A DNA stretch of 64,000 bases from Laburnicola sp. R22_1 (lineage: Eukaryota; Ascomycota; Dothideomycetes; Pleosporales; Didymosphaeriaceae). This document shows positions 1 through 10,520 of the stretch, one piece after another. Under the pieces are notes generated by a model, which had not been told where the DNA came from, made no database searches, and was given only the letters and a program-made list of their open reading frames with translations. The translations under genes and the position numbers were made by a program. The DNA is taken from assembly GCA_014281115.1 (NCBI GenBank), contig JACONQ010000004.1, forward strand, positions 4,030,001 through 4,094,000, read 5' to 3'. How positions within the stretch are numbered: the stretch's first letter is position 1; each line of letters begins with the position of its first letter.

Positions 1-1
1 T

Positions 2-346
2 CAGCAGCAAGAGATTCGTATAGCTAATAAACAACTCAAAGCTCGTTTACAACAGGAGAAGCGTGTTGCGCGGGCAGCAGCCAGAGATGCGCGCGCTAAG
101 GAGAGAGCTGAGCAGGCTGCTGAGCGACGCCTCAATCAACAGGCTCGTAGGGCCAATCAACAACTTCAAAATCGCATCAAATTAGCCAAAAAGGGTAACA
201 AAAAGGCTTCAAAGTCTACTGTTCTACCTATCAAGAAGAAAAAATCTGCGCTGGCACCTGTACGCGTTAATGCGGCGGCATCTGCGCCGTCAACGCCAGC
301 GTCGCGCAGTGGCCGAATAATCAGAACACCAAGCAGATATCTATAA
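2..346 (+). pseudogene. C-terminal tail of a pogo/Fot1-type transposase (cut by window start)
   Basis: The frame opening at the window edge encodes 114 residues rich in Q, K, R and A, then a basic serine/alanine-rich end finishing in RIIRTPSRYL. The same charged tail ends the related transposases at 2989-4908 (NIRTPSRF) and 34723-35472, so this is the C-terminus of a DDE transposase lying mostly to the left. The tail looks like a coiled coil following the catalytic domain. No premature stop lies in this stretch, unlike its neighbours, so this copy may be less RIP-damaged. Whether the whole protein is intact cannot be seen. Confidence 0.75.
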
Positions 347-519
347 TTTGACTAGCTAGCAATCATCTACAGCTCTATAAGATCTCAACTCTAGAAAATC
401 TCGCGATAAAAGCTTTTGTATAGAGCTCTACAGCCTCATGTTGCTGGCTGAGGTGCTGGTGTTGGGGTGCGCGTTAGTGTCTCTGCGCACTGACTGTCTC
501 GGCAGGGTACCATGACTAA
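347..519. mobile_element. 3' terminal region of the first pogo-type element
   Basis: This is non-coding sequence between the transposase stop and the start of the next element. It contains the near-repeat tgtctctgc (478) and tgtctcggc (495), 17 bp apart, followed by ggcagggtaccatg. The arrangement matches the paired sites in the terminal repeats of the other pogo elements here. The exact end is uncertain because the next element begins within a few bases. Confidence 0.5.
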
Positions 520-2632
520 TCACCAAATGCACGACCCCACCAAATGCACGGTTTTGAAAAAATCCACGTAGTTTATCAACGCTCATAACTCCACCAATAT
601 TGACGCTATGGAGGCCGCGCTGACAGCAATCGAAAGCTTGCCAGCAGGCGAAAAGCCTAATTACACCAAAATTGCCAAATTATTTGGCGTTGAGCGATTA
701 ACTTTATCGCGGCGCGCGCGCGGGATCAATAAAAGCCACATAGAGAGGGCAAATGAGTAGAAATTTCTTAACACCACACAAGAAAAAGAGCTTGTAAACT
801 ACATATATAAGCTTAATAAGAGAGGCCTGCCTCCTACAAAGCAAATGATCTGAAATTTTGCAACAGAAATAGCCAGAAAAGAGCTAGGCAAAAACTGGGT
901 TGAGCGCTTTATTGCCCGCAACAATATTGAGCTCATATCGCGATGGACTACTGGTATCGACGCCTGTCGCCACCGCGCTGATTCTGCTACCAAATACGCC
1001 TTATACTTTAAGCTTTTAGGCGACAAAATAACCTAGTACGATATCGACAGTCGCTATATGTAAAATATGGATAAAAAAGGGTTCCTTATTAGAGTGCTCA
1101 CCAAGATGAAAAGAGTGTTCTCGCGGCAGCTGTATGAGCAGGGCCCTTACAAGCAAATGCTCCAGGACAGTAATAGAGAGTGGGTAACAACAATTGCCTG
1201 TATTTGCGCCGACGGCACCTCGCTGACGCCAGCCTTGATTTATCAAGCTACTATGGGCAATATACAAGACTTATGGCTTTAAGATTTTGATCTGCAACAC
1301 TACAAGGCCTTTTTTTGCGAGCTTATTAAGTGGGTGGACTAACAATAAGATTGGTTTGGCGTGGCTCAAACAAGTATTTGATCGCGAGACCAAGGAGAAA
1401 GCTTGTAGGGAGTACCGACTACTCATACTTAATGGGCATGGGTCTTATATTACTATGCAATTTATCACATACTGCGACAATAACAAAATACTCCTTATAA
1501 CCTTCCCGCCACACGCTACCCACACTCTCTAGCCTCTTAATGTGGCGATGTTCAAGCCTCTGAGTACGGCGTATACAAGAGAGCTCTTAGAGTTTATGTA
1601 CAACTGCTAGGGCCTCTCAGCAATTACCAAACGCGACTTTTATCGACTCTTTAACGCCTCCTGGCAAAGGGCCTTTTAAGAAACAATAATACTCAAAGCT
1701 TTTGAGTGTACTGGGTTGTCACCTTATAACCCAAACACTATACTTAAGAAGTTTATTGCAGAGCACAAGAGCCCTCCCTTAAGTCGGAGTAGCTCGTTAA
1801 ACCTCTCTGATTCTGATTGGCGTAAAGTATGGCAAATACTAAAGGACATTGTTGCGGAGGACCACGCTGAGGAGCGTAAACAGCTGTCGCAAAGTTATCA
1901 CAAGCTTGAGATTAAATATAGGATCCTTTAACACTAATATGATAGGCTTGAGCAAGCTTTTATTAACGAGAAGAGGCGCCGTTAACGTAGCAAGCCTCTC
2001 CTACTTAATAAACCTAATAATTGGCATGGCGGCGCTGTATTTTACTCACCTAGCAAAGTTTAGAGGGCCTGCGAGAGGCAGGAGCAAATTGAGACTGATA
2101 AAAAGCTTCAACAACAACAACTCTTAGAGGCTTAACACCAAAGGCTTCTCAAAAAGCAGGAGAAACAAGCTCTTAAAGAGGAGAGAGCTCACGTACGTTT
2201 GGCGGCGCGAGAACTGAAGGCGTAAGCAAAAGAGGCCAAGGCTGCTAAGCGAGCTGAAAAGCTACTCCAAAAGCAGCTCGAAAAGCAACTCAAAGGTGAT
2301 ATACAATTGTCTAAAAAGGGTAATTAACGGAGCCTTAACCCTTGTACACCAAAAAAAACAAGCTCTTGAGAGACCTGAGGCTACTATTGTTGATCAAGAG
2401 CCCACTGGAGAGAGGGTGCCCTCACCCGCCAGAGCCACGCGCACCCGTACTGTACAGCTCCCATAGCGTTATCGCAAGTAATTTATCATTGCGCAATGGT
2501 TTTACATGCTCCTACGAGTGCTACTGCAAAAAATCTAGTGATTTTACTATATATTTGGCGTTGTATAGGTTTTGGAGTGTTGCCCTTGGTGGCGGCAAAA
2601 ACGTGCATTTGGTGGGTCCGTGCATTTGGTGG
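520..2632 (+). mobile_element. RIP-degraded pogo/Fot1-type transposon
   Basis: Terminal inverted repeats lie at 521-556 and about 2595-2631. Each holds the 13-mer caccaaatgcacg (or its complement) twice, 17 bp apart at the left end (521 and 538). TA dinucleotides flank the likely ends (517-518, 2633-2634). The interior is a transposase remnant on the plus strand. The outermost one or two bases of the left end are ambiguous. Confidence 0.8.
608..2460 (+). pseudogene. Pogo/Fot1-type transposase, many stops
   Basis: The reading frame starts MEAALTAIESL and continues with a psq/CENP-B-like helix-turn-helix (YTKIAKLFGVERLTLSRRAR). Fragments of the DDE catalytic domain follow: NMDKKG near 1067, WTNNKIGLAWLKQVFDR near 1330, LILNGHGSY near 1425 (first Asp of the usual LDGHGS changed to Asn) and a QPL/LNVAMF-type region near 1540. 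TAG and TAA codons interrupt it where homologues in this window carry CAG, CAA or TGG, and at least one frameshift lies near 1280-1330. This is a RIP-inactivated relative of the transposase at 2989-4908. Confidence 0.8.
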
Positions 2633-2661
2633 TAAAATATGGTATCTCGGCAAAACGTATA

Positions 2662-4997
2662 CCATGGGTGCGGGGTCAATGCGCGCCGAGCCTCAATGCG
2701 CGCTCAACACCAAACCAGCTCAGCTAAACTTGAAGCTGCAGAGCTCCCTACAATTGCTATTATTATAAGAATTTCTGGTGATGAGGTCTATGAATCTTAA
2801 TAATTAATTATAGCTATAAAAATCTGTTGGCAGTAGCTCTCCCCAAGTAGCTAGCGTTGTTACAGGGGTTCTACCCCTAGCCTTGCCTCCTTGTTTGGCC
2901 AGTGTTTGACAGGGGGTCTGCCCTATCCTCACCTCCACGGTGAGGATAGGACAACAACTTACAACCAGAATCTTTGACTATCTATTTATTACTGTTTACC
3001 GTGTATACACGACCCGACGTGGAACCAACAAAATCTACTCGGAGTTCTAATATTCCGGCCCCGGCGCGACTGAGGCTGTAGAGGCTGTGATGCAGCACCT
3101 GAGGCCTCAGCAGCATCTATAGCCTTATTAATAAGCTTTTTTTCCCTTATGCCCTGCTTAGGTAGCCTTAATGCCTTTTTGCTACCTTTCTTAGCTATTT
3201 TTATACGATTCTTGTAGTGTTGCTGAGCCCTGCAAGCCTGCTGCTTCTGGGCTCGCTCAGCTGCCTGATCCGCCTTTGCCTTCGCTCGAGCTGCCTGAGC
3301 CTCAGCCCTCGCAACGCGCTTCTCTTGGAGTAGTCTAGCCTTCAGCTACTGGCTAGCCCTCCGAGCCTCAGCTGCCTCAGTTTTTTGGAGTACTAGCTGC
3401 TCTGCCTCGGCCTCTTTTTGCTGTAGACGATCACGTGCCTCCTGCACCTTCCTTAGGGACCAGAAAACAGCACCCCCTGAGTACTCAGTAGGCTGGTTAT
3501 CCAGCAAAGGCTTGCCACGCTTCCTACGCCTCTTCTTATTGCCTAGTGCTGCTCTTAGTCCCTCATTTTCATACTGTAGTAGCTGTTTTTGTACGGCAAT
3601 TGAGTGCACTGTTCGGCTCAGCTTCTTTGCCTTATTACTATTCCCTATATCTACTGCAGCCTTTAGGAGCCGGTCGATTTTCCTCCAGTCAGACGCGCTG
3701 AGTACTGAGGTTGAGCTTTCTCTTAATTCCCGCTCAGGTAGGCTGGTCTTAGTGAATCTCTTAAGTATAACCTCTGGGTTGAGTGGTGATATGCTAGTAG
3801 CCTCAAAGGCCTTAATAATCAATGGCTTCCTGAACGAGCTACCCCAAGCCCTCCAGAATAGGCTAAAGAAGTCTCTTTTTGCGATTGACAATAGTCCCTG
3901 GCACCTGTGTAGGAAGGCTAAGAGCTTAGCTGAGTAGGCAGTGGAGAGAGGCTTAAACATAACAACGTCGAGCGGCTGTAGCGTATGCGTCGAATGAGGC
4001 GGAAATATAGCTAGGAGTATCCTATTCCGGTCACAGTAATTGATAAAATCCATAGTAAGGTGGGATCCATGGCCGTCAAGGATAAGTAGTCGGTAGGAGC
4101 GTCCAGCTTTCTCCTTAGTACAGCGATCGAACACCTGCTTAAGCCACGCGAGGCCTATCTTGTTATTTGTCCAGCCAGAAGGCAATAAGGTGATAAAGGC
4201 TAAGTGTTCCTAAGGGTTGATTTCTTCAACCCAGCTTAATTGTAGGCTACCTAAGGCAGCCTGATAGATAAGGGCTGGATCTAGAGCCGATCCGTCGGCG
4301 CATATGCAGGCTAGGAGCGAAATCCACTCACGGCTACCATCCTGAATAGCCTGCCTCACCTCCTTGCTCTCGTACAGCTGCCTACTAAAGATCCGCTTTG
4401 AGCGAGTAGTAATGCCTAGTAGGATGCCTTTTTCGTCCATATTGTACGTGTGCTGAGGCTCGATATCGTATTGGCTAATTTTCTGCTGTAGTAGGTCGAA
4501 ATATAGGCTGTACTTTGTCTCTAAGTCGGCTTTGTGGCGATTGCTGTCCATTCCAGCTGTCCATCTTGAAACTAGATCAATGCTGTGTCGCTTGACGAAC
4601 TAATCAACCCAGTACATGCTAACGCTTGTTTTGGCTATACAGGCTGCAAAGTTCTGGATCATTTGCCGTGTAGGTGGTAGGCCTCGCTAAGTGAGTTTTT
4701 TGATATAGCGTATAAGCTCCTGCTCCTGTTGAGGGCGAAGTTTTCGTCGGTTGATTCCCTCAGCTGTACGCGACTGCGTTACAGCCTGGTGTCTCCGGGT
4801 GAGCGTAGAGCGTACAACGCTATGCTCCTTCGCGATTTTTGTATAGTTGATAGAGTCTCCAGGTTCTTGCGATTGTATCGCTTCAAGCGCAGCCTCAATT
4901 GACCCCATATTGGTAGCGATAGGTGGTGTTGAAGCTTGAGGTGTTTTCGTGTTGAGCGCGCATTGAGGCTCGGCGCGCATTGACCCCGCACCCATGG
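2662..4997 (-). mobile_element. Pogo/Fot1-type transposon with perfect terminal repeats
   Basis: A perfect inverted repeat of about 50 bp bounds the element: 2662-2711 against 4948-4997, both outer ends reading ccatgggtgcgg inward. TA target duplications are at 2660-2661 and 4998-4999. Each terminal repeat contains tcaatgcgcgc twice at a 17-bp period (2676 and 2693 on the left). Total length is 2336 bp. The identical ends suggest a comparatively recent insertion despite several stops in the transposase. Confidence 0.92.
2989..4908 (-). pseudogene. Pogo/Fot1-type DDE transposase with a few stops
   Basis: From MGSIEAALEAIQ (4908) the frame runs without a frameshift to a TAA at 2989-2991. In order it has an N-terminal HTH (YTKIAKEHSVVRSTLTRRH), a second DNA-binding segment, the catalytic NMDEKGILLG (first Asp), LILDGHGSH (second Asp) and QPLDVVMF (third Asp), giving a DDD triad, and a long charged C-terminal tail ending NIRTPSRF. 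In-frame TAG codons occur at 4687-4689, 4600-4602, 4210-4212 and 3346-3348. Each stands where Gln or Trp is expected, the RIP signature. An upstream ATG at 4995 lies inside the terminal repeat and is unlikely to be the start. Confidence 0.88.
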
Positions 4998-5162
4998 TAT
5001 GGCCAGATCACCTGATCTGCTCAACACCTGGGCAATCCATCATACTTCACACTTTTCATCAATTACACTGTCCACATCCCAGACCACAAACTACAGAACA
5101 GCAGAAAGTAGTCGTCTTCTTCAAAACGTGCACCTCATTGACAGCCTAGTATCAGCGCCAAA

Positions 5163-5826
5163 ATGACGTCCTCTGAGGACCCTGCTCAGACTCGCTCAGC
5201 CACTATCTCAAACGTGCGGGGACGCGTGTTGTTCTTTGGTGCCCGCAAACCAGAGGGCTATCTCTCACAAATGTTTCCCACGGCATTCGAGTACGGCGGT
5301 GAAACATTCAACTGCTGCGAGCAGTACTTCCAAGCCGCCAAGGCCGACGAGTTCGGTGACCAGAAGAGCAAGGCAAAGATCATGCAGCAGCAGAGTCCCA
5401 AGAGGCAAAAGGGCTTGGGTCGGAAGGTCACACCATTCAATGCCGAGAAATGGAATAGCGGTAGATGCCCGCCCCCCCCGGGACGACACCGATTGGCGAC
5501 TGGCGGACTAACTGTGCTATGTAGTCGCGTACGATGCGGTCTTGACAGCCAACTACGCCAAGTTCAAGGCCTCCGATGAGCTCAGAACAAAGCTCCTCGA
5601 GACTGGCAATCGCGAAATAGTCGAAGTGTCCCCTCGCGACAAGATATGGGGCGCAGGCATGGGCATCAACGCTGCAACCAAGCACACTGGCCCATGGCCG
5701 GGCAAGAACCTCCTTGGCAAGGCGATTATGGAGGTCAGGGAGCTCTTGAAACAAGAACAAGAAGACGAGCAGGAAGAACACGATGACAGCAAGCACGAGG
5801 ATGGAGGTTACGCAGACAAGGTCTAA
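5163..5826 (+). CDS. NADAR (YbiA/DUF1768-like) domain protein, two exons
   Basis: Exons 5163-5460 and 5525-5826 with a 64-bp intron give 199 residues. The intron (donor gtagat at 5461, branch ctaac, acceptor tatgtag ending 5524) restores the family sequence: exon 1 ends KWNS and exon 2 continues VAYDAVLTANYAKFKA. Visible NADAR signatures are VLFFGARKPEGYLSQMFP near residue 25, the CCEQYFQAAKA helix near 60, KGLGRKVTPF near 88, LLETGNREIVEVSPRDKIWG near 130 and GKNLLGKAIMEVRELL near 165. Family members act on ADP-ribose- or riboflavin-related N-glycosidic bonds; the substrate here is not predicted. The C-terminus is an acidic Glu/Asp/Lys extension. No stop or frameshift is left after splicing, so the gene looks functional although pogo elements lie just to its left. 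Confidence 0.85.
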
Positions 5827-6555
5827 CGTTATCGTGGGGTTGATGCGCATCTCGGAGCTTTCGTGGCAGCTCACGTAGGAGCATGGGGATGAAATCTGGC
5901 CCTTCGATACGGTCAGGGGTAGCGTCACCATCAGAATGTCAGGCCACTTTGGCAGGCGGAAAGAGTTAGCAGTCTAATGGTGCTAGATACAGTATCTAAT
6001 ACAACCTGCCTAGTCAACACAACTATATTTCCATTTTCACACTTCCTTTGTGAGTTTGAAAGCTGTCTCGAGCAATTTGCAATCTCTCTCAGTTGAGTTG
6101 GAAGCTGTCTCGATCGATTGGAAGGCTTCCTGTAGCGTGGCTGGCACATCGTCACTTTTATTCGTCTGATTCCCTATCTGGAATGGACTTCAGCTGATTC
6201 CCTTGCTGGGTATGAGTTGAGTGTACAGACCAACAACACCCCAGGCCACGCGGGCTCTTGGCCTCGGGCGGGGAGGGCGCCTGTGGACCGTTTAGCTGGC
6301 ATTGTTGGAAGATGTGGGTTACCACACTCGGTAATTGTCACTGAGGGAGCTCATCCCGATCTCGCCCTTTTAGTGAGGACGTTCGTGGTTCACGACAGGC
6401 CTCGGTCATGCTGCACTTTTAGAGTTTTTCGTCGCTAAGGTAGTTGTGGCATCGATCCACGTCGCTTAGTTTTGGATATTGTTTACTTGTTCTGTGGGGT
6501 CGGGGGAGATATTTCAATTCTACTAGCCTGGAATTAGGCGGAACGAAGTGATTCA
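5827..6555. other. Intergenic, no gene supported
   Basis: The base composition is ordinary. Short open frames on both strands show no family signature, consistent start context or splice sites. I see nothing in it beyond possible 3' and 5' flanking sequence. Confidence 0.5.
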
Positions 6556-6945
6556 ATGAAGTCGTGTGAGCGACCATTTGGACAGTATCCCGTCGAGACA
6601 GCATATGCAAATCAGCAAGACTCAATAATGAAACAGTACTGCGAGCCCGTGCCCGCCACCAAGCCGGTGGTTCCTAGAAAGACCGAGACATCACGGGGAC
6701 GCTCTACGAAGAAAAAGGGCAGGGGTGGCGATGCCACTGCGCAAGCTACGCCGACAACAAGTGCATCGACGAGCAACATGTCAAGTCGGCAATTGATGGA
6801 GGGCCTTACCGGACAGCTTGCCGCCACGGAGGCGATGGTCCAAGCCAAACGCAGTAGTTCGCATTCCCACGAACGCAAAGATTGGAAAGCAGAACAGGAC
6901 GCGTACATGTCCTCGCCTATGGACAGCGTATCCAACGTATCGTAG
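6556..6945 (+). CDS. Hypothetical Ser/Thr/Lys-rich protein or exon
   Basis: An open frame of 129 codons starts MKSCERPF. It has a basic low-complexity middle (RGRSTKKKGRGG) and an Ala/Thr/Ser stretch, then a charged helix (RQLMEGLTGQLAATEAMVQAK). No domain is recognised. The frame ends exactly where the AT-rich MITE-like block at 6941 begins, so the stop may be supplied by an insertion. The sequence could instead be the 5' exon of the repeat protein beginning at 7381. No splice sites could be fixed. Confidence 0.35.
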   Translation: MKSCERPFGQYPVETAYANQQDSIMKQYCEPVPATKPVVPRKTETSRGRSTKKKGRGGDATAQATPTTSASTSNMSSRQLMEGLTGQLAATEAMVQAKRSSSHSHERKDWKAEQDAYMSSPMDSVSNVS

Positions 6946-7312
6946 TACGGCCCATAAGGCGTAAGGACGTAGCTACCCTCTAAGCTATAGCGTAGCCATA
7001 ATTGTACGTATTTTGGCCCGTAGTATAGCTCTACAGTAGCCCCCCTTAGAGGACTACTCTCCCCCCTTATATAAGAGGATCTAGTTATATAACCTAGTTA
7101 TATAACTAGATTATATAATTTTTACACATAACTAGGTTATATAACTAAATTACGTATATAGGTTATATAATATCTATATATAGTATATAGGCTACTACAG
7201 TCTATACTACAGTTATAGACTGTATTTTGTTATTTTTTAGGGCTCCTATACGTACGTAATGCCTATACAAACCGTAGCGTAGAGCGATAGGGGGCAACCA
7301 TAGCGTACTACG
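6941..7312. repeat. AT-rich MITE-like block
   Basis: A 372-bp block much richer in A+T than either flank is bounded by the inverted words cgtagtacg (6941-6949) and cgtactacg (7304-7312). Further inward both ends hold degenerate matching words (tagcgtagcc, gtacgta). It sits between two coding stretches. No clear target duplication was found, so the call as a decayed MITE is tentative. Confidence 0.4.
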
Positions 7313-7380
7313 CTACAGTGGACACCCTGCTTATAGAGATACTTGATGCCATAATCAGCTTAAGGGTCGCAGCTAGAAGA

Positions 7381-8118
7381 GACTAAGATGAAAGGCTTGA
7401 TGCGTTGAGGACCGATATCAGCTTAGTACGAGAAGATCAGAGGGCGTTTACGACGGCCGTTGAGGCACTGTCCACCGCCGCCATTATCAACTCAGTACAC
7501 GAGGAGCAGAAATCACTAAGTATAACTATCAAGGCACTGCCCACCGCCGCCGTTATCAACTCATTATAAGAAGAGCAGAGGACGTTGACAACAGCTGTTG
7601 AGGCACTGCCCACCATAGCTGTCGTGAGAGCAGTACACGAGGGGAAGAAATTACTGAGGATGGCTGTTAAAGCACTCCCCAGCGCCGTCGTGAACGCAGT
7701 ACACGAGGAGCAGAAATTATTGAGGATGGACGTCGAAGCACTACCCACCGCCGTCGTGAACGCAGTTCAGAAGGAGCAGAAATCACTAAGGATGGCCTTC
7801 GAAGCACTGCCTAGCGCCACCGTCGTTAACGCAACATAGGAGGAGCAGAAATCACTAAGGACATCCGTGGAAGCACTGCCCAGCGTAATCGTTGACAACC
7901 TGCTGCGGGAAGAGCAGAAGGGGCTGAGCGACACTGTTTAAGCTCTCGCAACTGTAGGCCTCATCAACGAGATGCAAGTAGAACATAAGGCATTTGGTGA
8001 TGTTGTTCAAGGTCTTGCGACAGTGGACGTCATCAACACATTGCAAGAAAAGCACACAACGATGCTACTCACTTACACCAGACACCATATGAATCATCGT
8101 TATGGAAAAAGAAACTAG
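7381..8118 (+). pseudogene. Tandem-repeat coiled-coil protein, RIP-type stops
   Basis: One frame encodes about ten copies of a 22-25-residue unit with consensus (A/D)VEALP(T/S)AVVNAVHEEQKxLRM. The best copies lie at 7585-7840. In-frame TAA or TAG codons fall near 7387, 7567, 7837 and 7939, two of them directly before the Glu-Glu-Gln part of the unit. The last units drift (LATVGLINEMQVEHKAF, LATVDVINTLQEKHTT) and the frame ends at 8116-8118. Charge and hydrophobic spacing suggest an amphipathic helix array. The product is not recognised. It probably joins the exons at 8130-8998 by an unplaced splice or frameshift, since those lie in another frame. Confidence 0.6.
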
Positions 8119-8129
8119 GTACTATTGTA

Positions 8130-8998
8130 GTACAACACATTCCTGCTACATCTACTGACTGTTTACAAAGAGCCCTCTTCAACGATAGGTGCGACCGTTA
8201 CCTTCCCATCCTACTGGCGGCGACGAAGAAGGTCGAGGACGCCCAGCCCGCGATCAGGTTAGCGAACGAGCAATTCGATCAAGCCACAAGCCACTTCCTA
8301 CATGTTGCGCGATCTTTCAAGCACTATGTATGTCTCTATCTATTGTCTTAGAACGTTCCTGACCGGTCACCTAGGAGACAGTGCGGACCATCGATTCCGT
8401 ACTAGTAGAGGACTGGACCAAGGTCGTTGTGAGCCTGTACCACAGCCCACCTCAAAATGATGGCCAAGATGCAAGGATGATAAAGCTCACAATCTCGTCA
8501 CTACTCCCAGTTGCGAAAGAGATCGGCGTTGCAAGGGCAAGTCTCACAAAAGCCCTTACTCTCCTCGGCGAAAGATCCAACGAGCTCTCATACGGGACGC
8601 TGCCTCCCCAGGACTCCCACCCAGAACAGCGATTTTGTGCTCTAGAGGAACAAATATACAAGGTTCAAAAGCTAGCACAAGAGGCCAGAAAGCAGATGAC
8701 CGAGGCAATAGCTGCAAGGGACAATATCCTTATTGCAATTGTATCTGACGCTGATGCGCTGGGCCTAGAGACTGTCCAGAGTCTTCCGCTGAAGGACAAG
8801 ACTGCCATGGAGAACCTACAGCTACAGTATTTGGACGCAGCGGTGAAGCAGAACGGCGACTTGGAAGTGTTCACGATTCGCATGAGGCGGGTGCGTGCGA
8901 TGACGCGCGTCTATTTCCTGAAGGCAGCCAAAGAAGGGCTCTCCCATCTCGACCAGGCTGAGAAGCTTCTACTGGGCGTTGACGCCAAGTCTTGTTAA
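8130..8998 (+). CDS. Hypothetical helical protein, 3' exons
   Basis: Two exons are supported: about 8130-8327 and 8375-8998. The 47-bp intron has a canonical donor gtatgt (8328), branch ctgac and acceptor cctag (8374), and keeps phase 0: ...ARSFKHY joins ETVRTIDS. The downstream exon encodes about 207 residues of largely helical, charged sequence (for example EEQIYKVQKLAQEARKQ and LEVFTIRMRRVRAM) ending DAKSC. No family is recognised. The true start is unresolved; the first exon is open further upstream and may be spliced to the repeat array at 7381-8118. Composition and the absence of internal stops argue for real coding sequence. Confidence 0.55.
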
Positions 8999-9077
8999 GG
9001 ATATCTTTCTGGTGCGGTGACATGACAGTCCATTTCGCATCTCTCGAGGATCAATGTAGCATAGAAGTATGTATACT
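8999..9077. other. 3' flank of the helical protein gene
   Basis: This is a short non-coding stretch after the stop codon. No distinct polyadenylation signal stands out. Confidence 0.3.
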
Positions 9078-9242
9078 GTGTATTACCCCAGGATAGGCAA
9101 TACAAAGGTCGAAAATGTACTTAAACTTTCCTAAGCCAGATGCGCTGAAGCTTGCCGTTCTACACTCCTCTCAGCCCATAGTCCAGGCAAAGGACGCGAC
9201 AAGGCACACTGGCTACATTTTGCCTATCGTGGGGTAACACAC
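9078..9242. repeat. Small inverted-repeat (MITE-like) element
   Basis: A 165-bp segment has imperfect inverted ends of about 22 bp: gtgtattaccccaggatagg on the left, and the complement of tgcctatcgtggggtaacac on the right. No open frame lies inside. Target duplication is unclear. It is probably a non-autonomous DNA element. Confidence 0.5.
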
Positions 9243-9689
9243 CTAGGATATGGTAGACTAATCTCTATACACATTATAGATCCAGAGATAACACGTAGCA
9301 AGTATAACCGTGGTTCTTCCCTCTGCTTAAATAATTAAACTCTCACTTTTCATATGTATAGCTTAGTTGGATGGTCGAAGTATTTATTCATAAGGAGCTT
9401 CTTAGTCATGACGACCTTGGTGGCGGTGATATTATGATACAACCAATTTGACCACTAACCAGGTCACTCAGGTAAGCAGAAACGTGTCTCTTTGTTTATG
9501 TGGCACCTTGTAATTAGACTATGAGGTACTATACGTAGTAAATGCTATATAGTACTAATAGTATTAGGATTACTAATAACCTAGGTATAGTTACGCAATT
9601 TAGGAGCTAGATTATTAGCGCTAACTCTCTAGGGAATATAAGAGGTAATATTTTTGTAGAGTAGAAGTTTTGGTGGGTCTTTCGTGTAG
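9243..9689. other. AT-rich intergenic stretch
   Basis: The sequence is AT-rich with TpA-rich runs typical of RIP-decayed sequence near 9520-9610. No gene or repeat boundary could be identified. Confidence 0.4.
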
Positions 9690-9812
9690 GGGAGATAGGA
9701 AAGGGTGAGATAGGAAAGGGTAAGATAGGAAAGGGTAAGATAGAAAAGGGTAAGATAGGAAAGGGGAATAGGAAAGGGGGATAGGAAAGGTAATAGTAAA
9801 GGGTAATAGGAA
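9690..9812. repeat. 15-bp tandem repeat (gggtaagataggaaa)n
   Basis: There are roughly eight imperfect copies of gggtaagataggaaa and shortened variants, strongly purine-skewed on the plus strand. The minus-strand open frame through it, a Pro-Phe-Leu-Ser-Tyr array, is a by-product of the repeat. Confidence 0.85.
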
Positions 9813-10035
9813 AGTGTGACGGTTCATTATTCTTCTATTCTTAGGAGTGGAAGGTTAGCCTTTTGCTCCGACAGAAAGGGATAGGAAAGAGTAAGATATA
9901 ACTATGAACTAGCGGCGAATTAGTAAAAATAAGGAAAATCTGCCCCCTATTAGTTCATAGGCGCGCTCAACGTGATATAATAGCCAATTGGCAGGGTGAA
10001 GGGCGTTTGTACGTTAGTCCTATCTGGGAGAAGGG

Positions 10036-10050
10036 CATATATATATATAG
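10036..10050 (+). promoter_or_regulatory. TATA-like stretch upstream of the split coiled-coil gene
   Basis: An (at)n run followed by ag lies about 80 bp before the ATG at 10128. A pyrimidine- and C-rich leader follows (cttctccactccccaac) and the start context is acacaATGcc. The position fits a core promoter and 5' leader; no transcript data are available. Confidence 0.4.
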
Positions 10051-10127
10051 AAGCCCGACACTTCTCCACTCCCCAACAACAAACCACTATCGTAAAATCA
10101 CCTCTTCGTTACATCCACACAAACACA

Positions 10128-10520
10128 ATGCCTGACCGCTCGACACAAACTCGAGCGTCAGCGTCCCCTACAGGAGCAGCTCACTCCGACGTAAGTCGTC
10201 ACCAGAATTTAGCTAGACTATCACTAACACGCAGCAACGCAGATCAGCGCAAAGGCCGCGATCGTCACAGCCCTACGCCAGGCCAAGAAGGAATGGACCA
10301 AGGTGTACGATTCCCAGGACGAGGCGTTGGCACGAGAGGTGGACTTGAAGAGAGATATTCTCAAAACCAAAGAGGCCATCGAGGCTAACTGTGAGGGGAT
10401 TGAATGGATCCTCGAAGTCCAAGAAGTATATTTTCGCCGCCTGATGACTCAAACGACTTTTCTAATAGCTTGTAGGACATAATCCGCGCATGCTTTGTCC
10501 AGATGAGACAGGTGTACTCA
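10128..10520 (+). CDS. Coiled-coil protein gene, 5' half (exons 1, 2 and part of 3)
   Basis: Exon 1 is 10128-10190 (MPDRSTQTRAS...), exon 2 is 10243-10425 and exon 3 begins at 10476. Introns of 52 and 50 bp have donors gtaagt and gtatat, branches ctaac and ctaat, and acceptors gcag and gtag; both are phase 0. Exon 2 is helical and charged (ALRQAKKEWTKVYDSQDEAL). Exon 3 reads DIIRACFVQMRQVYS and stops at 10520, exactly where a hAT terminal repeat starts. The frame resumes at 23633 with EPINSIAKAC. Joined, the six exons encode 351 residues without a stop. The family is not recognised. In its present state the gene is interrupted inside exon 3. Confidence 0.8.

Noticed and set aside
5258..5931. 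Minus-strand frames across the NADAR gene
   Set aside because: They are antisense to a well-supported two-exon gene and lack any signature.
7381..8118. Repeat array as a CRISPR-like locus
   Set aside because: The units are coding, contiguous without spacers, and the organism is a fungus.
9621..9827. Minus-strand frame of Pro-Phe-Leu-Ser-Tyr repeats
   Set aside because: It is produced by the 15-bp DNA tandem repeat. No conserved flanking coding sequence.
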